Positions 58,828-64,000 of a stretch of DNA of 64,000 nucleotides are shown piece by piece (within the stretch, counting starts at the first letter, position 1; each line of letters starts with the position of its first letter). The position numbers and the translations under genes are program-made. This stretch comes from an uncultured Lachnospiraceae bacterium (lineage in GTDB: Bacteria; Bacillota; Clostridia; Lachnospirales; Lachnospiraceae): contig UQLY01000001.1 of the NCBI GenBank assembly GCA_900542015.1, forward strand, positions 335,842-399,841. Reading direction: 5' to 3'. The notes below the pieces were generated by a model that did not search any database, was not told where the DNA came from, and saw nothing but the letters and a program-made list of their open reading frames with translations.

Positions 58828-59466
58828 TTAAGCCTCTCTTTTCCGAATGGGATATCTGATTACCGTTTTGCGTCTTTCGGGCGGAACCCTTCTTGCATCG
58901 GATAAATAAATTTCATGACGCCGTCTGCCGGTTCCAAAATCCGTTTCGCAACCGTTTTCCTGCAAAAATACATCCATTGCCGCAATGGTCGCCGGCTCAT
59001 CGTCATAAGAACCAATATGCAGACACTGTACGCATAAGCCTTCGCTTACGCTTAAAAATTCCGCTCTGGAACAGTCCGTTCTCTTCTTTCTCATGACTTC
59101 TTCCACCGCCCATTGAAAGTCCTTTTCCGTCACAAAATCAGGCAGCCTGATCACGGAAATCCATTGAAATGTTTCCTTATGGTCATAATCGATTCCGTCC
59201 GCGCCTTCCTGCCACCAAAAGCCCTCTAACGGTGGCACCACATAATCAAAATAACCCGCGATTTCATATCCGGCGCGTGGGCTCATCTTTATGGTAAAGG
59301 CAAGGGAATATAAAATCCCGATGGACTCCTGATATGCGCCGCCCTCCTCGTTGGGATCTCCCTTTCCCCTTACTCCGATATAATTCATAGGCGGCACCTG
59401 AATGATTTCCGGTTTGCTTTTTGCCTGATAAAATTCCTTATATTCTTTTTTATAATCAAAAGCCAT
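58828..59466 (-). CDS. GyrI-like small-molecule-binding domain protein
   Basis: 212 residues from the ATG at 59466 (GGAAGGAG upstream). IIQVPPMNYIGVRGKGDPNE and the C-terminal IYLSDARRVPPERRKTVIRYPI are features of stand-alone GyrI-like proteins common in Firmicutes. They bind or hydrolyse toxic small molecules. The stop codon directly adjoins the ATG of the WYL regulator. Confidence 0.88.
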   Translation of the reverse strand: MAFDYKKEYKEFYQAKSKPEIIQVPPMNYIGVRGKGDPNEEGGAYQESIGILYSLAFTIKMSPRAGYEIAGYFDYVVPPLEGFWWQEGADGIDYDHKETFQWISVIRLPDFVTEKDFQWAVEEVMRKKRTDCSRAEFLSVSEGLCVQCLHIGSYDDEPATIAAMDVFLQENGCETDFGTGRRRHEIYLSDARRVPPERRKTVIRYPIRKREA

Positions 59467-59486
59467 GCTTTGCTCCTTCCTGTATT

Positions 59487-60069
59487 TCATCTTAACATGT
59501 CTGCAAATTTTTTGGGGGATAAAATCTCATTTGTCAAAAATTTCCCGTCCCGAAACAGCGCCCAGCCCGCAGATGGCGCGGGAACATTTTGCGCCTCCTC
59601 CCTGGTACTTATGTGAATCCTGCGAAAAGGAACTCCGTTCTCCTTTGCCGCCTCCTCAAGTAACAAAGCGTATTTCTCACTGAAAGGACATTGATGCGTG
59701 TAATAGAGTACGAAACCTTTTTCTTCCACTCCCGGGTGCTTTGCCCCAACCCTGAAGCGGGGATTCGCCCCTTCGGTCCCTTCTCCTTTCTCCTTTTTAT
59801 CGGCAGGCTTTTCAAAAGGCAGATACCAAAGTGCGAAATCCGGCTCTGCCTCATCCGCTATAACAAAGCCCTGATGCTTTAAATATCCGCTTTCTATGGC
59901 GAAAGGCTTCTTTTTCTTTCCCGCAGAAGACACTATGCACAAGCCCTTCTTTCAGCCGTTCCTTCAGCCACGCTTTTTTTGCCGCCACTCCGCAGTCCCT
60001 ATTCCCCGCAATGGCACAGCAGATATGCTCCGTTTCCAGATTTTTTGGAGTAATTCTGATCCATTCCAT
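59487..60069 (-). pseudogene. N-acetyltransferase/YoaP-like gene with internal deletion and frameshift
   Basis: The N-terminal frame (MEWIRITPKNLETEHICCAI, KKAWLKERLKEGLV) and the C-terminal frame (VSSAGKKKKPFAIESGYL, LYYTHQCPFSEKYALLLEE, REEAQNVPAP) correspond to the two ends of a roughly 250-residue GNAT plus YoaP-like protein. They meet at about 59940, where GAGGGCTTGTG can be read as EGLV in one frame and KGLC-like in the other. The 70 or so residues forming the acetyl-CoA site are absent. The junction points to deletion between short similar sequences. Confidence 0.75.
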
Positions 60070-60104
60070 TGTATCCCTCCTTCTTTAAATTCTATGAAAA
60101 CATC

Positions 60105-60150
60105 ATAGCACCCGTAATATGACAACAGTGTGTCATATTACGGGTGCTAT
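60105..60150. terminator. Perfect 20-base inverted repeat after agrD
   Basis: Arms 60105-60124 and 60131-60150 are exact complements around a 6-base loop (ACAGTG). It lies between the agrD stop (60213) and the start of the decayed acetyltransferase gene, so termination of the agrD transcript is the simple explanation, although the U-tract is weak on both sides. Confidence 0.7.
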
Positions 60151-60212
60151 TTTGCAAAGCCGTATTCTTTTCTATTTTTTCCCTTTTACATAGCGCAGAT
60201 CAGATACGCTTC

Positions 60213-60368
60213 CTATTTTGTCTTAGCGAAATCGCTCAGTCCTTCGGGTTCCTCAGGCTGATACCAATCACCGCGGCAGCACATAGTTGCTGCAGACGCT
60301 ACTGCTAATGCAATTGCCGGAAGCTGTCTTCCATATTTCTGAATGAATGCTTTTACTTTTTCTTTCAT
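60213..60368 (-). CDS. agrD: AgrD-type cyclic lactone autoinducer precursor peptide
   Basis: 51 residues from the ATG at 60368 (GGAGGGGGAG upstream). It has an N-terminal amphipathic segment (KEKVKAFIQKYGRQLP), a small-residue stretch (AIALAVASAATM), a core CCRGDWY and an acidic tail QPEEPEGLSDF. The tail equals the QPEEP tail of C. perfringens AgrD, in which the ring CLWFT is cut off before HQPEEP. By alignment the product here is a Cys-Arg-Gly-Asp-Trp thiolactone. The gene diverges from agrB, 244 bases apart, instead of following it. Processing by the AgrB at 60613 is inferred. Confidence 0.85.
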   Translation of the reverse strand: MKEKVKAFIQKYGRQLPAIALAVASAATMCCRGDWYQPEEPEGLSDFAKTK

Positions 60369-60482
60369 AGCTCCCCCTCCTTTCTCATTTGTTTCAGACC
60401 ACATGTCGACTTTTGTCGTCGAAATCATACTACCACATTTCAAAACGGACTTGAAAAAATCGGGACAAAACGACAAAATAAG

Positions 60483-60545
60483 AGGACGAGTGGCAAAAAA
60501 CTGCAAATAGCGCCGCTTTATCCCCCATTTTTTACCACTCGTCCT
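60483..60545. promoter_or_regulatory. Inverted repeat in the agrD-agrB intergenic region
   Basis: AGGACGAGTGGCAAAAAA (60483-60500) and its complement (60528-60545, one mismatch) surround a 27-base loop. It lies upstream of the agrB -10 box (TATAAT 60575-60580), which lacks a good -35. TTTTGTCG also occurs inverted at 60413 and 60472 near the agrD promoter. These are candidate sites for the LytTR response regulator or for termination. Confidence 0.5.
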
Positions 60546-60612
60546 TCCCGCAAAGTCCCGACAACGTTTCGTTGTATAATAATACAAGTAGTTTAGAAAG
60601 GAATGCAATTGT

Positions 60613-61227
60613 ATGAAATGGACAGATTCTATGTGCGACTATGTCGCTGAATGCCTGAGCGAATCAGGTACGATTAAAGAAAGTGAGAAAGAAATCTATT
60701 CCTATTGTTTTGGATTTCTTGCCGATCTGATTTTTTATAATCTCAGTATTTTATTGATCGGTACAATCTTGGGCAATTTTCAGGCTGCACTCTTGTACAT
60801 ATCGATTATGTCTCCTACCAAGATGCTTGCCGGAGGCGTACACGCGCCTACGCCTTTGATCTGCGACATTGTTTCCTACGGCGTTTTTCTGACGGTTATG
60901 CTCTCCGTTCCGCAAATAGCGCCGCAGCTTCCGCCTTTTCTTCTTTTATCGCTTTATTTTATATGTTATATTTTTATTATCCTGTTAGCGCCCGTAAGCA
61001 CCAAAAACAAGCGCTATACGGAAACGCAAAAGAAACGGCTGAAAAAATATTGTTTTCTCTACTTAACCGCCATCAGTATCCTTTATCTGATACTATTTGC
61101 CCGTCAGAAGAGCGTTTGCTGCGGGGTTCTCTCCGCCTGCAGCGCAATCATATTGGCAAATCAGATAATCGGCATTCTTGTAAATATAAAGGAGCAGTAT
61201 TATGATTTTGAAAATAGCAATGTGTGA
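60613..61227 (+). CDS. agrB: AgrB accessory gene regulator protease
   Basis: 204 residues with several membrane helices. The catalytic His and Cys are in KMLAGGVHAPTPLICDIVS, the hallmark of AgrB. It cleaves the C-terminal tail of AgrD and forms the thiolactone. It overlaps the response regulator gene by 26 bases, giving an agrB-regulator-kinase operon; agrD is on the opposite strand. Confidence 0.93.
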   Translation: MKWTDSMCDYVAECLSESGTIKESEKEIYSYCFGFLADLIFYNLSILLIGTILGNFQAALLYISIMSPTKMLAGGVHAPTPLICDIVSYGVFLTVMLSVPQIAPQLPPFLLLSLYFICYIFIILLAPVSTKNKRYTETQKKRLKKYCFLYLTAISILYLILFARQKSVCCGVLSACSAIILANQIIGILVNIKEQYYDFENSNV

Positions 61228-61939
61228 CGATGACAAAAACGAGCTGTCATTACTCTATTCCTACTTAAATACTTTTCAAATGATGAACAACATCGATTTG
61301 CAGCTTGCAAGCTTTTGCGACGGGAAATCGCTGTTGGATATCTATACCTCTCCGGGCAAATTTCACGTGGTATTTCTGGATGTGGAAATGCCGGGGTTAA
61401 ACGGCATCCAGACTGCCGAGCTGATCCGGAAAATGCGGGACCGCCGGGTCATGATCGTATTTGTCAGCAATTATCCCAAATATATGCAGGAAAGTTTTTC
61501 CGTCCATCCCTATTACTATATGCAGAAACCGATTTCTCTGGAAAAGGTCATTCATCTGATGAACAATATTATCCAGGATATCGAGGACGAAAAGGTACTG
61601 CGTACTTTGATACAAAACGATCAGTCCGAAGAAACCATCAATTTAAAAGACGTCCTGTACATAGAAACCGCGGACGGCAAAAAGGAATTGCTGCAATTCC
61701 ATCTTCAAGACCGCTGTATTAACACCCGCGGCATCATCACCAAATGGGAAAAAGAACTTGCAGACTACAATTTCCTTTTATGCCACAGAGGTTTACTGGT
61801 CAATCTGGTTCATATTCATTTTTTTGATCAGGGCGACCTGGTGCTCAGCAACGGAGAACGTCTCCCCATGAGCAGAAAATATGAAAAGAAACTGCGGGAT
61901 CTTTATCTCAATCGCGTTGTCATCCTGAAAAACTACTAA
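61202..61939 (+). CDS. LytTR-type response regulator (AgrA-like)
   Basis: 245 residues. Receiver domain with MCDDDKNE, phospho-acceptor Asp in VVFLDVEMPGLNG and Lys in YYMQKPISL; C-terminal LytTR DNA-binding domain with VLYIETADGKKELLQF and FLLCHRGLLVNLVHI. It should activate the agr promoters in response to the peptide. It is followed by the kinase gene after three bases. Confidence 0.93.
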   Translation: MILKIAMCDDDKNELSLLYSYLNTFQMMNNIDLQLASFCDGKSLLDIYTSPGKFHVVFLDVEMPGLNGIQTAELIRKMRDRRVMIVFVSNYPKYMQESFSVHPYYYMQKPISLEKVIHLMNNIIQDIEDEKVLRTLIQNDQSEETINLKDVLYIETADGKKELLQFHLQDRCINTRGIITKWEKELADYNFLLCHRGLLVNLVHIHFFDQGDLVLSNGERLPMSRKYEKKLRDLYLNRVVILKNY

Positions 61940-61942
61940 AAT

Positions 61943-63265
61943 TTGCCGGAGGTTTTGATCATGAGCGTATTCATCAATATTATCAATTATGTCTTTGATA
62001 TGTTTATCCTGCTGATCTATTTTGACCATGTGCTGAAAAAGAAGAAAGACTACATTCCCGCGCCCGTTTTTTACGGCGCTTTTGTTCTCATGGAATGTAT
62101 CATGTTTATTACTTCCGTAATATTTACGGGAGCGCATAGTAACGCTTCGTTTTTTATCACTTCCCTGATCAGTTTCATTACGACCTTTGCATTATGCTTC
62201 CTGTATGAAACCACCGTAAGGCACAGATTATTTACCTCTCTGCTTTTTCAGATTTTCGCTTTGCTCGGGGAAGGTATCTTTTCCATTATCATTACAAAAT
62301 TCAAAACAGACATTCTGTTATTAAACGATGTGCTGTTAAGCGCCGTTATGAATCTGGGCTCCAAGCTCATTCTTCTGCTTCTGGTGCTGATCTGCATCGC
62401 CTTTTGGGACAGAAAAATGAAACACAGTATTCCCAATTATAACCTGATGCTGTTCGTCACTCCTGCGATCACGCTTTTTATTACCCTGTCCATTCCGTCA
62501 TCCAGGATGATTTCCCTAAACCTGAACAGCTTTTATATCTCCCTGTTCACAAGTCTGATTATTTTAAATATTGTCAACTATTTTATGCTGGATTATGTTG
62601 TACAGCTGTCAGAGCTGCGCGCCAAAAACATTCATATGCAGCAGCAGATTACGTTCCAGACGGACAAGTACCAGCAGTTATCCGCCGCCTACCGGAAATC
62701 CAGAAGTATTGTCCATGATACGAAGAAGCATTATTTCAGTATCCAATCCCATATCAAAAATATGGAATTTGACAAGCTGGACGAATATCTGAAATCAGCC
62801 ATTACCGATTTGGAAAACACTTATGCCAAGATCAATACCGGCAACCTTGTCATCGACGCTTTTGTCAGCAGTTATTTGGATATTGCCGCTGAAGAAGGGA
62901 TTCAATTCGACACGGATATTCATGTAGACCCGGATCGTATTCCGGTCAAAGATTATGACCTGTGCGTTATTCTGGGGAACCTGCTTGATAACAGTCTTCA
63001 GGCATGTCATAAAATTGTACCTCCCTTAAAACGTCGTATTCAGGTCCAGCTCTATATTGACGCCAACGATACCTTCATCATCCACCTGGGCAATACGATC
63101 CCGCCTAAAACCGATGAAAAAAATGATGCGACCGATTCGTTGATTCACGGATACGGTCTGGAAAATGTAAAATCCATTACCGAAGCCTATCATGGTATGT
63201 ACTCCACCATTGCAGATCAGACCTATGACGTATATGTCATTATTCCGATTATTGAGGTCGCATAA
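61943..63265 (+). CDS. GHKL-domain sensor histidine kinase (AgrC-like)
   Basis: 440 residues. The N-terminal 205 residues are six or seven membrane helices forming the peptide receptor. The cytoplasmic part has the phospho-acceptor His in SRSIVHDTKKHYF, N box LGNLLDNSLQAC, and G box HGYGLENVKSI of the GHKL type. It is the expected receptor of the autoinducer peptide. Confidence 0.92.
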   Translation: MPEVLIMSVFINIINYVFDMFILLIYFDHVLKKKKDYIPAPVFYGAFVLMECIMFITSVIFTGAHSNASFFITSLISFITTFALCFLYETTVRHRLFTSLLFQIFALLGEGIFSIIITKFKTDILLLNDVLLSAVMNLGSKLILLLLVLICIAFWDRKMKHSIPNYNLMLFVTPAITLFITLSIPSSRMISLNLNSFYISLFTSLIILNIVNYFMLDYVVQLSELRAKNIHMQQQITFQTDKYQQLSAAYRKSRSIVHDTKKHYFSIQSHIKNMEFDKLDEYLKSAITDLENTYAKINTGNLVIDAFVSSYLDIAAEEGIQFDTDIHVDPDRIPVKDYDLCVILGNLLDNSLQACHKIVPPLKRRIQVQLYIDANDTFIIHLGNTIPPKTDEKNDATDSLIHGYGLENVKSITEAYHGMYSTIADQTYDVYVIIPIIEVA

Positions 63266-63327
63266 CGGCGCTTTGACGCGCAGCAAAACAGCTATTATTA
63301 TAAACAGTCCTTTCCCGCCGCCCTGCC

Positions 63328-64000
63328 TTATCCCATAATCATTTTCTCAAACGCCTCAATGGACTCCGCCTTCGCCGCCTTTTTCGTCCAGTCCTTGAGG
63401 GTCGCAAGATTACGCTCCGCTCTGATCTTTTCCTGCAGCGCTTCCGGCACCTTCCCCAGCTCTTCAAGAAATTCCTGGATAAATTCCATACATTCGCTGA
63501 TTCTGCCTTCTTGTTTTCCCTCTCGCTTTCCCTCGCGCCTGCCTTCTTTACGCCCCTCTTTTCGTCCTTCTTTTCTTCCTTCCTCCCGACCTTCCTCTCT
63601 GCCCTCGTTGCGCTGTTCCGCCAGTTCTTCCCATAACTGCATATACCTTACACCTGCCTCTCCGTTTTGCTGGATCTTCTTTACATTCTCCCGCAGCTTC
63701 CTTAACCTCTCATCCTCCAGCACAATGCTCTCGTCGTTGGTATGCTCCATATACTGCAGCAGCTGTACCAGCTCCGGGCTCACTCCCTCTTCCTTTGTCC
63801 CTTTCGTATTCAGAAAGATCCTTACCGCCCCGTCGTCCAGCCGAAGTTCCGGCACCTCCAGACACTGTTCCACAAAGGTGTACCGGTACAACCCGTATCC
63901 GAACAGGTCAAAGGGCATGATCATAATGATGTACACCGGAGGCAGTTGGTTGAAATCATCCTCCCCGGGCTCTAACATCCTGCTGTCTATCATCGCCTGA
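63328..64000 (-). CDS. Rpn-family recombination-promoting nuclease / PD-(D/E)XK-like protein (partial, N-terminus beyond window)
   Basis: The minus-strand frame is open to the right edge, so the N-terminal nuclease part is missing. The visible 224 residues have YIIMIMPFDLFGYGLYRYTFVE-type strands (quoted in part: IMPFDLFGYGLYRY), EVPELRLDDGAVRIFLNTKG, and a charged repeat of Glu-Gly-Arg/Lys units (REEGREEGRKEGRKEGRKEG), which is characteristic of Rpn/PDDEXK-type putative transposases in Clostridia. A helical C-terminus follows. Function: DNA cleavage that promotes RecA-independent recombination in known relatives. Confidence 0.85.
   Translation of the reverse strand, partial: QAMIDSRMLEPGEDDFNQLPPVYIIMIMPFDLFGYGLYRYTFVEQCLEVPELRLDDGAVRIFLNTKGTKEEGVSPELVQLLQYMEHTNDESIVLEDERLRKLRENVKKIQQNGEAGVRYMQLWEELAEQRNEGREEGREEGRKEGRKEGRKEGRREGKREGKQEGRISECMEFIQEFLEELGKVPEALQEKIRAERNLATLKDWTKKAAKAESIEAFEKMIMG

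Overview
The window looks like chromosome of a Gram-positive anaerobe of the Lachnospiraceae/Clostridia type. The signs are sigma-A promoters, strong GGAGG ribosome binding sites, a T-box before aspS, the comEA/comEC/holA order, FCD-type GntR regulators, an Agr/AIP quorum system of the Clostridium perfringens kind, and lipoboxed binding proteins. No rRNA, tRNA or CRISPR array was found by eye.

Layout. 1-1.6 kb: an AbiE-type toxin/antitoxin pair running off the left edge. 2-26 kb: a large amino-acid-derivative gene cluster. It has four operons and two further promoters, all carrying the same palindromic operator (TGTATAC-N-GTATACA) on their -10 box. It encodes a split ABC importer (binding protein and permease at 18-20 kb, ATPase at 8 kb), two guanidino-group hydrolase/amidinotransferase paralogues, an Asp/Glu/hydantoin-type racemase, four polysaccharide-deacetylase/PuuE-fold proteins in an A-B-A-B order, a RocB-like M20 hydrolase, aminotransferases of three classes, an iron alcohol dehydrogenase, a D-2-hydroxyacid dehydrogenase, a D-threonine-aldolase-like PLP enzyme, a MATE exporter, a GntR/FCD regulator and a cytidylate-kinase-like protein. 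Four of the six promoters also have an intrinsic terminator in the first tens of nucleotides of the leader. The substrate is unknown; a guanidino or cyclic ureide/imide amino-acid derivative is the best guess. Four AT-rich genes (11.1-13.7 kb) interrupt the cluster between two related hairpin elements.

26-35 kb: housekeeping genes (aspS with T-box, glycosyltransferase, mutY, nucleotidase, yqeY, prolyl-tRNA editing protein), with a decayed nucleotidyltransferase module near 33 kb. 35-41 kb: an AT-rich island of debris (gene with an in-frame TGA, tnpV remnant, truncated modification methylase, solitary IS200-type element) plus a second AbiE pair. 41-57 kb: ECF sigma/anti-sigma pair, a likely type I toxin module, holA, comEC, a two-component system with a GerMN lipoprotein, comEA, a sugar-type binding protein, argD, argB, a MarR regulator and an internally deleted MATE gene. 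57-64 kb: DNA glycosylase, WYL regulator, a GyrI-like protein, a deleted pseudogene, then an Agr-type quorum-sensing locus with agrD divergent from agrB, and a partial Rpn-family nuclease.

Most notable observations: (1) the predicted autoinducer ring of AgrD is Cys-Arg-Gly-Asp-Trp, a thiolactone containing RGD; (2) five 3'-end hairpins have unrelated stems but a constant GTGTTTCCG-type core, two of them sharing a further ~95-nt structured core; (3) the six-promoter operator regulon has built-in leader terminators; (4) several genes are broken by internal deletions. All positions come from reading the sequence by eye; family names are from motif recognition, not database searches.
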